NCBI GenBank assembly: GCA_023630585.1
Contig: CM042559.1
Coordinates: forward strand, 1,786,501-1,850,500
Direction of reading: 5' to 3'
Length of the DNA: 64,000 bases
Source: Cranoglanis bouderius
Lineage: Eukaryota > Chordata > Actinopteri > Siluriformes > Cranoglanididae
The position numbers and the translations under genes were made by a program. Numbering within the stretch: the first letter of the stretch is position 1; the number at the start of each line of letters is the position of its first letter. Positions 44,359 to 55,389 of this stretch are shown here, in pieces. Under the pieces are notes generated by a model that ran no database searches, was not told where the DNA came from, and saw only the letters and a program-made list of their open reading frames with translations.

Positions 44359-44949
44359 GGCCTCATTTATAGAGTGTGTACACACATAAAATGGGTCTGA
44401 AATGCGCATACGCAACCAACAAAATTATAAAGAAACACTTGGTGGGGAATTGAGTGTATATAAGCTTTGACCCATGTGTAGAGAAAGCTGCAACATTTTA
44501 AAAACAGAGGGAATTGGTGACGCCCTATGTATATGTACAGAATTACAGCTAAATGTGCAAATTGCTCTCACACGTTACACTTCATAAACAGATAAGTAAT
44601 TTCACAAATTCACAGATCTATTAATCTACTACAGAATGATATAAATAATCCGGAGAATGATGCATTGTCTATGGCCCAGTGTCATTTTTGGTATTAAAAG
44701 ACCACACCAACTGAACAATAAGGTGAGAATGTGTTTTTAGACAACAAAGATTTCCTTGCCATGATGACTGGCTAATGAGCCAGTTTGAATTTCCACAAGC
44801 CTTTCTCTTGGAACTATATGCTGACTTGGCATACAGGTGTGCATACCCAAGGTTTTTTTTTTTTTTTTTTGGCTGCACGCAATTTCTTGGTTTTTGTGCA
44901 TATACATACTTTCACTCTGAAGTCTGTGCAGAGTTTTATAAATGAGGCC
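44359..44949. mobile_element. Small DNA transposon with GGCCTCATTTATA termini
   Basis: 'ggcctcatttatagag' on the left is mirrored by 'ttttataaatgaggcc' on the right, about 590 bp apart. A long T run (44855-44872) lies inside. There is no coding sequence. Its termini resemble but are not identical to those at 19576 and 42718. Confidence 0.6.
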
Positions 44950-45063
44950 CCTGGTCTTCTGTCTGTTGTCCTTGTCAGTCACATCATTAATCAAATAATC
45001 TGTAATTCATATTTCAATTAAAGGTCAAGACAATTTTATTGTCCTCATATTTGTATATATGTA

Positions 45064-46541
45064 CTAACCCCATTTCCATAAAAGTTGGGATTTTTTCTAA
45101 AATGCAATAAAAACAAAAATCTGTGATTTGTGAAGTCTCTTGAACCTTTAATTAACTGACAAAAGTACAAAGAAAAGATATTCAATGCTTTCAGTGACCA
45201 ACTTAATTGTATTTTGTAAATATAAACAAATTTAGAATTTGATGCCTTCAACACTCAAAAAAAAGTTGGGACAGAGGCATGTTTACCACTGTGTTACATC
45301 ACCCTTCCTTTTATTTACAACTTTTAATCGTTTGGGAACTGATGATACTAATTTTTTCAGTTTTGCAAGTGGAATTTTTGCCCATTCTTGCTTGATACAA
45401 GATTTCAGCTGCTCAGCAGACCTTGGTCACCATTGTCTGATTCTCCTCTTCATGATGTACCATAGGAGACAGATCTGGATGCTGGCAGGCCAGTCAAGCA
45501 CACGCACTCTGTGTCTACGAAGCTATGCTGTTGTAGCATGTGCAGAATGAGACCTGGAATTGTATTGCTGAAATAACCATGGACTTCCTGGGAAAAGACA
45601 TTGCCTTGATGGCAGCATATGTCTCTCTAAAATCTCAATATACGCCTCCGTGTCAATGGTACCTTCACACATATGCAAGTCACCCATGCCGTGGCCACTG
45701 ATGCACCCCCTTAACATCACTGATGCTGGCTTTTGCACCTTTCACTTATAACAGTCTGGTTGGTCTTTTTCATCTTTGGCACAGAGAACTCGACAAGCTG
45801 AAATGTGACTGACCACAGCACACATTTCCACTGCCTTTCAGTCCATCTGAGATGAGCTCGGGCCCAGAGAACTCTGTGTCATTTCTGCATAGAGTTGATT
45901 TGTGGCATTCCTCCTTGCATAATAGAGTTTCGGGTTGCATTTCTGAATGCATCGGCGGACTGTGTTAAGTGACAATGGTTTTCCGAAATTCTCCCAAGCC
46001 CATGTGGTTATATATACCATGACGATTTCTCATGCAGTGCCGCCTGAGGGCTCGAAGGTCACTCACATTCAGTAGTGGCTTCCGGCCTTGCCCTTTACGC
46101 AATGAGATTTCTCCGGATTCCGTGAATCTTTCACAATATTATGTACTGTAGATGGTGAAAGACCTAAATTCTTTGCAAACTTGCGTTGAGCAATGTTCTT
46201 TTTCAACTGACTGACAATTCTCTCATGAAGTTTGGCACAAAGTGGTGAGCCATGACCCATCTTTGCTTGCAAAGACTAAGCTTTTGGTGGATGCTCCTTT
46301 TATGCCCAATCCTGATACCCTCCCCTGTTACCAATTAACCTGATCCTCCAAAATAGTGTTTATATTCTATAAACTTTTCAGTCTTATTTTGCCTCTGCCC
46401 CACCTTTTTTTGAGTGTGTTGAAGGCATCAAATTCTACATTTGTTTATATTTACAAAATACAATTAAGTTGGTCAGTGAAAACATTGAATATAATTTCTT
46501 TGTACTTTTGTCAGTTAATTAAAGTTTCAAGAGACTTGACA
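45064..46541 (-). mobile_element. Tc1 element with ~200-bp arms, ending 53 bp before a lime1 exon
   Basis: Left arm 'ctaaccccatttccataaaa' to 'gcctcaacactc'-type sequence (45064-45270) is mirrored at about 46395-46541 ('aattaaagtttcaagagact'), but the outermost ~65 bp of the right arm is missing. The - strand transposase pieces are AKMGHGSPLCAKLHERIVSQ, LSLNTVRRCIQKCNPKLYYA, SVMLRGCISGHGMGDLHMCE and WLFQQYNSRSHSA, in which the second catalytic Asp has become Tyr. Multiple frameshifts. Confidence 0.85.
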
Positions 46542-46594
46542 ATGACTTGTCCATTTACTGCTTTTAGTGAATAACAGATCTGTATTGTTGATAG

Positions 46595-47049
46595 GTGCCC
46601 CTAAGTATCGGCCAGCCAGCATGGACCTACTGTTGCTGCAAAGTCACCGCTCAACCTCTGACCTCCACCCTCCAACCTCTAGCTGCCAAATGATCTGCCT
46701 CCCCACTGGCCCTGAGAGTGAGGAGCGTGACCATCTGTACCCAGAGGACGAAGGACTATATGAAAGGGTTGGTGTGTGGAGAGCTCCTCCCCCAGCTCCA
46801 CTTCTGAATTCAATACAAAGCCAATCAATTACTGAGAAAAGGCAAGGAGGAGGTGGAGTGGATAGTAGAGGGCTGAATGAGGCAAGGCAAGCAGAAGCGA
46901 TGGCCGAGTATGCCTCTGTGAGAAAGGTGAGAAAGCTGGAGAGAGGTAGGACGCAGGAAGGATCAGAGGAGGAAAATACATCTGAGTCATCCAACAGCAC
47001 TGTTCTCAGAAAAACCATGGAACCTTTACACATACCCAACTTCCCCAAG
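46595..47049 (+). CDS. lime1: lime1 coding exon 4: main cytoplasmic tail with tyrosine motifs
   Basis: A 455-nt exon (acceptor 'tgttgatag', donor 'CCCAAG|gtaaac') encoding residues 86-237. APKYRPASMDLLLLQSH (87-103) matches the RPASMDLL block of mammalian LIME1. Tyrosine motifs are LYPEDEG (Tyr134), LYERV (Tyr141, YxxV) and AEYASVRK (Tyr191, YxxV; mammalian counterpart AEYARVQK). YxxV sites are candidate SH2 targets for Src-family kinases and Csk. A proline run PPPAP lies at 150-154, and an acidic Ser-rich region (SEEENTSESSNS) follows. The open frame extends upstream into the intron but splice phase and homology set the start. The exon ends in phase 0. Confidence 0.88.
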
Positions 47050-48339
47050 GTAAACACACACATACAGAGTGCCAAGAGTCAGCTAGTTACAGAATAATAG
47101 GATTTCATTTATAATAGCTCATGGAAGACCCAGGATTATTTCTGACATTTGGCTTGGGAATATTTGGGGTCCCCCTTAGGACCTAGACTCTATCTGAGAT
47201 AGAGAAATCTGGGCTGACCTCACTCTGTTGCCACAGCAAACACTGCACAGTAAACATTGCATGCTATTTCTCATACCATGACCTGAATGAACCTTCAACT
47301 TATCAATTGAACCTTTTTTTGTCGTTCAATAGAAGGGCTTTAAACTTTGTATTATGAACCAGTTCAGTAAGAATCTGGAGGTACGGTACTTGCATTTCCT
47401 CTTTAGTCAGGGATTCCCTTGTTGCATCATTGTTCTGGAGGGGACTCCCAGCTGTGTTGATTTGTCAAAGGTTTGGTCGGGCCTGGAGTGGCATCTTGGG
47501 AAGCCATTCAGGGATGGTGAATGGAGTGACGGCGTACCCAGCAGAGTCTTGTAGGCAGGTTGCAGAAGAGTGTTTGATGAGTGAATAGGTGGTTCATGGC
47601 GGTTCAAAGGATGGACTCGGAGGCTTTGCAGGAACCAGTCTTGATGTGGAGTCTCAGAACAAATGTGATCTCCTCGTGAGGTTCAGGGGTGAGAACTTCT
47701 GAAGAGCTTGGTTGACAAGAACTCTTGAGTGACTCCTAATGGATGACTCAACTCGACTCCAAGATACATAGGTGTCACAGGGTTTTAACCTTTTCTAGCT
47801 GGGCTGACCTCAAATTGTTTGCTCCAGTCAACATGGTCTTATGGCGAGGTGTAAACTGCATTCTCTATGACATTAATCAGTCCATTGTCTCTGTAGTCAT
47901 GTTTCACACTTTTTCATGAAGTGTCAATCAAACTTTAGTCCCAAATATTAACACATGCATATAAAGACATTCTACCTAAATTTACTTGCTCTCATCTTTC
48001 CGGAAATGATTCAACGAACACACATGCCAAACAAGACATATATTGGCTGTTGTTAATACACTGATCAACCATAATAAGGCATGCTAAATAATCAAACGAA
48101 TAATGGTAACCTTGTGGCTATAAGCATGATAAGTACAAAATAAATCATGGAAGAAAATAAGTTTTCTTATATTGCTGTTATTAATGTATCATTTTCACAG
48201 TCAGACTTTCCCTTTAGACTATATAGTGTTCTAATGCAGTCTGTGGAAGGTGAGAATTGTGGTGAGAACATGGTGAACTTTGTTTTCCTGTGGGGAAAGA
48301 TCAAAGGTCTAAATCTATCATCCAAACCCCCAGGGTCAG
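47050..48339 (+). other. lime1: lime1 intron, unassigned
   Basis: No exon fitting phase 0 and no known transposon end recognised. The G+C-richer stretch 47400-47770 has no clear coding potential. Confidence 0.45.
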
Positions 48340-48910
48340 GGTTATCCTAACACTTGCCCTGTTGTTCACAGGACAGTTTAAGTTAGGCAGGTGCAACAGG
48401 CAGTCATTAACTCTTCAGGGTCTGGGAGTGGCAGAGGAGGTCCATGATGAGGAATGTGAGGAGAGGAAAGTGTCTGTGGCTAACTCCAGTGGAAAAGAGG
48501 AAAAGAAATCAGGGTCTGGAAAGGATGATAAGGTGCAAGAAACTGTGGAGGAAGGAGAGAAAGAGTAGAGCTTTTGGCGAAAAAGAGAGAGGTATTGATA
48601 GCTGATGTTAGGCAAGACGGGGGGGGGGGGAGGTGATGCTGAAGGATACCAAGTGATGATCGGAGATGTGGATTGGGGTAGCATTGATGTCTTAGCTGGA
48701 GAGGGGTGACTTAAGAGCAGTTCCAGAGTTCCAGGACATTTCCTCCTTTGTGTATTGGCAACAGTTGAATGTCAGGGAGAAGGAATGCAGAAGAAGGACA
48801 AGGCAAGAGGACTGGAGCTTGTCAGAGGGGAGGTTGAAGTCTCCAAGGAGAGTGAGAGGGGTGCTGTCGGTAGCAGTGTTCAAAGTGTGGAGCAAAAAGT
48901 AGATGAGCAA
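48340..48910 (-). mobile_element. LINE endonuclease fragment
   Basis: On the - strand, TPLTLLGDFNLPSDKLQSS contains the GDFNL endonuclease motif. Further on come RQKLYSFSPSSTVSCTLSSF and ATDTFLSSHSSSWTSSATPR, the Ser-rich linker between endonuclease and reverse transcriptase in a fish I/Tx1-type LINE. Frameshifts and a poly(G) run at 48618-48630 interrupt it. No reverse transcriptase follows. Confidence 0.65.
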
Positions 48911-48984
48911 AGTTTCAGAAGTAAGATATGTTTATCTAATTTTTTATTTTATTTTATTATTTTTTGTTAAGCTTTTTATTGTTT

Positions 48985-49597
48985 TTAGAGGCTCATACAG
49001 ACCAAACTGTAAGTCATAGAGACATGAAACTTAGTCAATAGATAGTACTTCTTCATGCTACTCAGGCCAGAGAGAATGGCCTGATTAGCTCAATGGTGGT
49101 GCTATCATGTATCCTGTCCATATCTCATGAACCTTGATCCTACAAACAAAATTCTTTTTCCCAATGATTCCATTATTTTTCCCCAAACATAAAAGCCTCA
49201 AGAACCATTTAGCTTCGCCCACTTAGATTTTTTGATAATTTGAATAATGCGTGCAACCTACTTTTGCAAACTAGTCATATGATATTTTTTTTTTACCTAC
49301 CTTCACAAATTTGATGCCAACTACTCAGGAGAGTGTTAAACTCAATAATTATCAAAAAATAAATAAATTAAAATGATATGGCAATCAATTTTAAGGAGTC
49401 AGAGCCTAATTTGCTCAGTCAGTTGTAACTAATGATTGCTTGCATGGATTCACACAAAACTTGAAACATATAAAACAAGATTTTGAGGTCACATGCAAAG
49501 TTTGGAGCGTGGTCATGCATGGGGGCAGAGCTAAGGTCAGATAACTATTTCTCAGGAACCATGAGGCCAGCTGAGCTCAGATTTGGTCTGCTGCATC
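48985..49597 (+). repeat. Unclassified interspersed repeat, copy 2
   Basis: Long copy carrying most blocks of the family: 'gagacatgaaacttagtcaa', 'ccatatctcatgaacc', 'tttgcaaactagtcatatga', 'actactcaggagagt', 'gattgcttgcatggattcac', 'gggggcagagctaaggtcag' and 'aactatttctcagga'. A Tc1 element inserted at its right end (TA at 49598). Confidence 0.65.
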
Positions 49598-49599
49598 TA

Positions 49600-51243
49600 C
49601 AGTCCCCTCTGAAACTTTTGGAATGGCAAAGGCAATTCATTTATTTGTGCTATACACCAAAGACATTTGGGTTTCAGATCAAAAGATGGATATGAGACAA
49701 GAGTTTAGGATTTCAGCATTTATTTCCTGGTATGCTTCCTGATAGGTTCGTAGATGTGTTAAGCAACACAAAACATAGAATCACATGGTCATTTTGTATC
49801 AGACCACCCAATTTTTAAGCAAGAAAAAGTATAGGAACAAATATGTCTTGAAGTAAATTAATGTAAATAACACTTAATATTTGGTTGCATATCCCAAGCC
49901 TACAACTCACTGATATGACCATTTCTTCTTTTATGATGCTTTTCCAGGCTTTTACCGCAGCCTCTTTCAGTTGTTGTTTGGTTTGGGTGGGGGGGGGGGT
50001 TCTCCCATCAGTCTCCCATCAGTCTCCCATCAGTCTCCCATCAAACTCCCATCAGTCTCCTGTTCAGGAGGTGAAATGCATGCCCAATTGGGTTAAGGCC
50101 TGGTGATTGGCCATTCTTAAACCTTCCACTTTTCCTCCTGATAAAGTCCTTTGTTGAGTTGGCAGTGTGTTTTGGATCATTGTCTTGCTGCATGATAAAG
50201 TTCCTCCAAATTAATTTGGATGCATTTCTCTGTAAATTGGCAGACAAAATGTTCCTGTAAACTTTTGAATTAATTCAGCTGCTACCATCATGAGTTACAT
50301 CATCAATAAAGATTAGTGAGCCTGTTCCATAAGCAGCCATGCAAGCCCAAGCCATGACACTACCTCCACCATGTTTCACAGATGAGCTTTTATGTTTTGG
50401 ATCATGAGCAGATCCTTTCTTTCTCACTTTGGCCTTTTCATCACTTTGGTAGAGGTTAAACTTGGTTCCAGAACTTTTGTGACTCATCTCTGTATTTCTT
50501 TCCAAATTCCAATCTGGCTTTCCGATTCTTACTGCTGATGAGTTGATTGCATTTTGTGGTATGGCCTCTATATGTTTGTTCTTGAAGCCTTCTTTGTATG
50601 ATGGATTATGTTACCATCACCTCTGCCCTGTCGAGGTTGTTGGTGATGTCACAAACTGTTGTTTTGGGTTTTTTCTTCACAGCTCTCACAATGCTTTTGT
50701 CATCAGCTGTTGTTGTTTTCCTTGGCCTACCCATTCGGTGTCTGTAGCTCAGTACACCAGTGGTTTCTTTCTTTTTCAGGACATTCCAAATTGCTGTGTT
50801 GGCTATGCCCATTATTTGTGCAATGCCTGATTGATTTCCCCTCTTTTCTAAGCTTCAAAATGGCTTGCTTTTCTCCCACAGGCAGCTCTCTGATCTTCAT
50901 TTAGGCTTACCCTTTTTAACAAAAAATGCAGTCTCCACAGGTGAAACTGAAGGCTAAAACCAAGAGTAGATATTCAGAGCTATTTATTGTTTAAACAATC
51001 AATCTAACAGGACACACGGTTGTGAAGAAACACCTCAGTCACATTTTTGCTCACCTAAAAATTGGGTGGTCTGATACAAAATGTGTTATGTTCTATGTTG
51101 TTTAATACATCTACACATAAATACCAGGAAATTAAATCTGAAATTCTAAATTCTCTTTTCACATTCATCTTTTGATCTTAAACCCAAAGGTCTTTAGTCT
51201 ACAGCAAATGGCCCTGCCATTCCAATAGTTTCACAGCGGACCG
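49600..51243 (-). mobile_element. Tc1 element, 'CAGTCCCCTCTGAAAC' family, copy 3
   Basis: Both termini are present with flanking TA (49598-49599 and 51244-51245). The - strand transposase pieces are MGIANTAIWNVLKKKETTGV, RMGRPRKTTTADDKSIVRAV, SSVKHGGGSVMAWACMAAYG and FIMQQDNDPKHTANSTKDFI. The Glu motif has decayed from NPIEHAFHLL to NPIGHAFHLL. A G-rich run and five copies of an 11-bp unit (cagtctcccat) at 49990-50060 expand the coding region. Confidence 0.88.
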
Positions 51244-51246
51244 TAT

Positions 51247-51640
51247 GTCTGTAAGTGGATTTTTCATCAGAACCTAATTACTGAAAAAACATGGCCACCA
51301 ATAGCTTTATTCTAATATTTTGAGATACTGGATTTTTGATTTCCTTTAGCTGTAAACCGTAATCATCAAGATTAAAACAAAAATGGCTTGAAATATTTCA
51401 CTTTATGTGTGATGAACCTAGAATATATGAAAGTTCCAATTTTTGAATTAAATTACGGGAAAAAACGAAATTTTCCAGGATATTCTCGTTTTTTTTAGAT
51501 GTGTCTGTAGGTCCTACAGACATGAAACTTGGTCAGTACATATTTCTCCTCCCAACCATTCCCCATCGAGCTATTCTTACAGAATTTGAAAGTTATGGTC
51601 CCTCTGATCAAAAACATGTTGACATTTGTAAACAAAATGG
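51247..51640 (+). repeat. Unclassified interspersed repeat, copy 3
   Basis: Holds 'ctgtaagtggatttttcatc', 'aaaacatggccaccaa', and 'ctacagacatgaaacttggt', blocks seen in copies 2 and 4. A SINE begins at its end. Confidence 0.55.
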
Positions 51641-51648
51641 CTGCCATG

Positions 51649-51826
51649 TGGTAGCTCAGTGGTTAAGCTGTTGGACTACTGATCAGAAGGTTATGAGTTC
51701 AGATCCCAGTGCTGCCACTGCTGTACCACTGTGCAAGGCCCTTAACCCTCACCTCCTCAGTTGTATAAATGAGAACAAATGTAAGTCGCTCTGGGTAAGG
51801 GCATCTGCCCAAATGCTGTAAATGTA
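51649..51826 (+). mobile_element. tRNA-derived SINE with V-SINE-like 3' tail
   Basis: The A-box region 'gtggtagctcagtggttaag' and B-box region 'ggttatgagttcagatccc' form a tRNA-like head. A middle block 'aaggcccttaaccctcacct' follows. The tail 'aagtcgctctgggtaagg' with 'gcatctgcccaaatg' is the conserved end shared with L2-type LINEs. About 178 bp, apparently full length. Confidence 0.8.
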
Positions 51827-52234
51827 GGTCTAATTTATTTAAACAGCTATAAGACAGGGTTATCACTGAAATATTGTCACCAAATCTGGCAGCTAGATCC
51901 CATGCCCCCACCCCAAACTACCACCACCACCACCACTCAGCAAATTTAAATGATCCATACCCACCAGAAGGGGGCACTAAAATAAATGAATTACAAGGAA
52001 CAGTAAAACTTGTTATGTCAGCAGAATTCCTGAGTTCTCCTGCATCTTTTTGCCCTATAGTTTAATTACTTTTAGCTGATATAGTTTTTCCCATCTAGTC
52101 CTAGTTAGGAGACCCCTAATTTTCAAACTAGTCCTAGGCCATTCATCTGATCAGCATAAAATATAAAATCTAGTAAGCAGAGCGTTTCCTGACAAACACA
52201 TACTGAAACAGTATTGATTGGTTCATGTTGGTGC

Positions 52235-52904
52235 TTCCAAGATGGTGCCGTGGATGGCTGCCTTGGTTTGGAGTTTCCCAGTGCTTTTGATATTAGTCTG
52301 TTTGTCCGGTCTTTAGTCATTTTTCTCCTATAACATTTACCAGGGACAAACTGATGAACATTAGACAATGCACACTTATCAGTCTTTTGCTGATTTTTGA
52401 ACAGTCAGACATCTTGCTGGACATCTTACTCAGAGGAGCTGTGGTCCTATACAAGTGCTCCAAAAGATGCAAACAAGGGAGGTGGGCAGGTGCGCTCATG
52501 AAGCTCCAACAACGCGGCTTCAGGACCCCTTTTTATTCGCTGCAAGAGTTTTCCTTGTTTATTCTTGTGAGTGTTTACATTCACAATTGCACTTCAAAAG
52601 CTGGCTGATCAAATTACAGACACGGAGCAACAACACCCGGACACACTTATTATTATTCTCAGGAATTTTAACAGAGCAAACCTCACTTGTTAACTGCCTA
52701 AATACAGACAGCACATTTCGAGCCCCACCAGAGACAGAAACATACTGGGCCACTGCCACACCACAATAAAGGATGCATATCGCTCTGTTCTCAGTGCAGC
52801 TTTGGAGCACTCTGATCACTGTCTGGTTCATCTTCTCCCGACCTACAGGCCGAAACTTAAATCTGCCAAGCCTGTAGTAAGGACTGTAAAGAAATCATAT
52901 AACT
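52235..52904 (+). mobile_element. LINE 5' part with endonuclease C-terminal region
   Basis: Begins at a 5' leader ('gcttccaagatggtgccgtg') and runs to coding sequence ADQITDTEQQHPDTLIIILR followed by NFNRANL, where the usual GDFN has become RNFN. After a frameshift it continues with a stretch like ALEHSDHCLVHLLPTYRPKL and KSAKPVVRTVKK. The SDH motif is the catalytic His end of the endonuclease domain. The reverse transcriptase is absent. It fits a jockey/L2-type fish LINE. Confidence 0.7.
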
Positions 52905-53262
52905 CATGATTGCTTGCATGGATTTGCACAAAACCTGAAAGGGATATACAGGAAATTCTGAGGTCATATGCAAGGTTTTGGGGTGTGGTCATACAAAGGG
53001 GGCAGATCTAAGGTCAGATAACTCTTTTTCAGGTGCTCATGTAGTAATCTGTAAGTGGATTTTGATGATAACCTAATTAATAAAAAAAAGGGGAAAAAAA
53101 CATGGCCACGAATTAAACTAGGCCCTGCACACTAATTTCTGTCATGATGGATTTTTGTTCATTTGCATAATATGAAAAACCTACTTTTGTGATGTAGTCC
53201 TAGGATTTTGGCCAGTCTTCACAAATTTGGTGTCAAATTACTCAGGGGAGTGTAATAGTAAT
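52905..53262 (+). repeat. Unclassified interspersed repeat, copy 4
   Basis: Nearly repeats copy 2: 'atgattgcttgcatggattt', 'gggggcagatctaaggtcag', 'ttactcaggggagtgtaata'. It is followed by 'gaaggtgcttggaccctgat', whose complement closes copy 5. Confidence 0.65.
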
Positions 53263-53264
53263 TA

Positions 53265-53990
53265 TGACATCTACTGAAGGTGCTTGGACCCTGATAAACA
53301 CCACTTGCAGCTATATTCTTTAAATATATGATTATATGCTTAAATATTTATGCTTATTTTAACTGTCAATAACACAGTTGGGCAAATAGGTGTGAGATCA
53401 AAACTCACTCATTTCTAGTTTCCTTTCCCTTTTCAAAATAATAATAATAATAATAATAAACATAGCCACAGGCGGTAGTCATCAGGGTCCAAGCACCTTC
53501 AACAAATATCACTCCCAGTGGCCCACTCTTGCCAAGTTACGCAGAACAGGATTCCTCACAAAATTTTATGAGTATGAAATGTCTGAATTTACATGAAACG
53601 TGGCTGAAGGCAGACACGTTTTTGACGTAACCTAGTTGAAATTAAAATCCAGTTACAGATTTTCAGAACAATTCAACAAACAAATTTCAGCTCAGTCAGA
53701 CTGTTGGTTTCTGGAGAAACAGCTATTTGAACTTAACTCTGCCCCCTATCGACCTCAAACTTTGTATACCTCATAACATTCATGTGGACGCACACAACCA
53801 GTCCTCAGTTAAAGCTGCTTAAGTAAATCAAGCTCCTACTAGTATTAATTGGCATGTGGAGACCATATTGTTTGCGATTTCAACATGATTTTAATCATTA
53901 TTGAGGTTTAGACTTTGCTGAGTTTGATACCATATTTGGGAACACAGGTGAAAAATTCGTAGGACTAGTTTGCAAAAATATATTTAGCAT
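53265..53990 (-). repeat. Unclassified interspersed repeat, copy 5 (inverted), with (AAT)n
   Basis: 'gaaggtgcttggaccctgat' (53277) and 'atcagggtccaagcaccttc' (53482) face each other across an (AAT)n tract at 53437-53460. From 53490 on, the family runs in reverse: 'cagctatttgaacttaactc', 'gtcctcagttaaagctgctt', 'attattgaggtttagacttt', 'aggactagtttgcaaaaata'. Confidence 0.65.
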
Positions 53991-54204
53991 ATTATGCAAA
54001 TGTTCATGAAGTTCATAAATTTGTTTTGTGTAGTGCGTAACATAAATGCTTGTTTGAATATGCATAGGTTATACTTTTTCTTATAAATCAGTGATGTTAA
54101 ATATCGACCTCTGGTTGTAGACAGCAGATGAGCACAACAGTGTATAGGTATGTATATTTTTGAGTATGACATGTATGAATGTGCATATCTGTGTTTCTCC
54201 AAAT

Positions 54205-54208
54205 TGTG

Positions 54209-54250
<42 letters not shown>

Positions 54251-54745
54251 CACACTTCTGCATGTGTTCCTGCTGCTACAAAGTTGTGTACCAATACAGA
54301 TGCTGCCAAATGCTAAATGCATTTCATACTTGAGCCTGTGAATGGCTATGTGCAGATCTGTGTGCATGTGCAAATGCAGCACACAATGGGGTAATTATGT
54401 AAGAGGACTTTTGGCAGGCTGCACTGTGTGTTTTGTGTTAAAGGTAGTAGAGAGGAAATGCTGAGGTGGTAACTGCTTCAGTCAGGGAAATAAATAGCCA
54501 GGCACACAGCAACCGTTCATGCTTGTAAACTTTCATCACTGGCTCTGCATCCAAGTTTTAACCCCTACACCTAACATTGAATTTTATATGGTGATAAAAT
54601 AGTCACTGCTGAAATATCTTCATTACAGACATGTGGAAAAAGCTGTTGAGTATTTTGTGATAAACATGCTTCATGCATGTGTGCGTGTGTATGGAAGGAA
54701 AAAAGGAGACTGAAGGCAAGAATCACAGCATCTGATTGCCGTTCT

Positions 54746-54803
<58 letters not shown>
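54205..54803 (+). repeat. lime1: (GT)n microsatellites
   Basis: (GT)n at 54210-54248 and a longer one at 54750-54803, in the lime1 intron immediately upstream of coding exon 5. A (CA)n run follows the exon at 55096-55136. Confidence 0.93.
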
Positions 54804-54805
<2 letters not shown>

Positions 54806-54858
54806 ATATAGAGCTAGATATGAGCTACATACTGTAAAACTCTCTGTCTGGCCACTAG

Positions 54859-54978
54859 GGGGCAGTGTCCATGGGTGATGGAGAGGAGTACATATGGAAG
54901 CCTCCTGACGAGAGCAACATTCTCTTTTTGAGGGATCCATCACTGGAGAATGGCCACAACAATGCACACACCACAGAG
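54859..54978 (+). CDS. lime1: lime1 coding exon 5
   Basis: A 120-nt exon (acceptor 'ctggccactag', donor 'ACAGAG|gtaaaa') encoding residues 238-277: GAVSMGDGEEYIWKPPDESN then ILFLRDPSLENGHNNAHTTE. Phase 0 at both ends keeps the frame. EEYIWKPPDE gives a further tyrosine in an acidic setting. Assignment rests on frame, splice signals and strand; I do not recognise close residue identity with mammalian LIME1 here. No stop codon is reached, and mammalian LIME1 is about 295 residues, so one or more small 3' exons should lie beyond 64000. Confidence 0.7.
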
Positions 54979-55389
54979 GTAAAAACACAATGCTTTTCTG
55001 ACATCTGAGACAGGGTGCTGCTAAGCTAAGTTCTTCAGATTGTGACCTTTGATCTATTTGGACTGCTGGCATTCTTGACCACTCATGCTCACACTCACAC
55101 ACATACACAGACACACACACACACACACACACACATACGTGCACACATCTCGGGCCTTATGTGACCTGAACATATCCACACGTGGTTGTCTCTAATATAT
55201 GACCCTCAGAGGTCAGAGTGGATGATTAGTCGATGAAGGCCTCTCTCAGAGCAGCATTCGTGGGATTCATACATAGCCACCATCAGCTAATCAGTTTTCA
55301 GCAAGCAGGGTAAACATTGACCTATTGTCTTTAAACTTGAATGATAGGGTCTTCTGGGGACATACTAGTAAGCCGTGCAACTAACTAAA

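Noticed and set aside
46567..46594. Start of the lime1 exon 4 frame at the upstream codon
   Set aside because: The bases before 46595 form the acceptor 'tgttgatag'; the phase and homology begin at GAPKYRPASMDLL.
48290..48568. Open frame ending KKSGSGKDDKVQETVEEGEKE-like as an extra lime1 exon
   Set aside because: It has no matching splice signals or phase and is the antisense of a LINE endonuclease linker.
51649..51730. Free-standing tRNA gene
   Set aside because: The A- and B-box-like words belong to a SINE head; no complete cloverleaf is present and a SINE tail follows.
54671..55144. 157-codon - strand frame over lime1 exon 5
   Set aside because: It is the shadow of the exon plus flanking GT/CA repeats, without splice or protein features.
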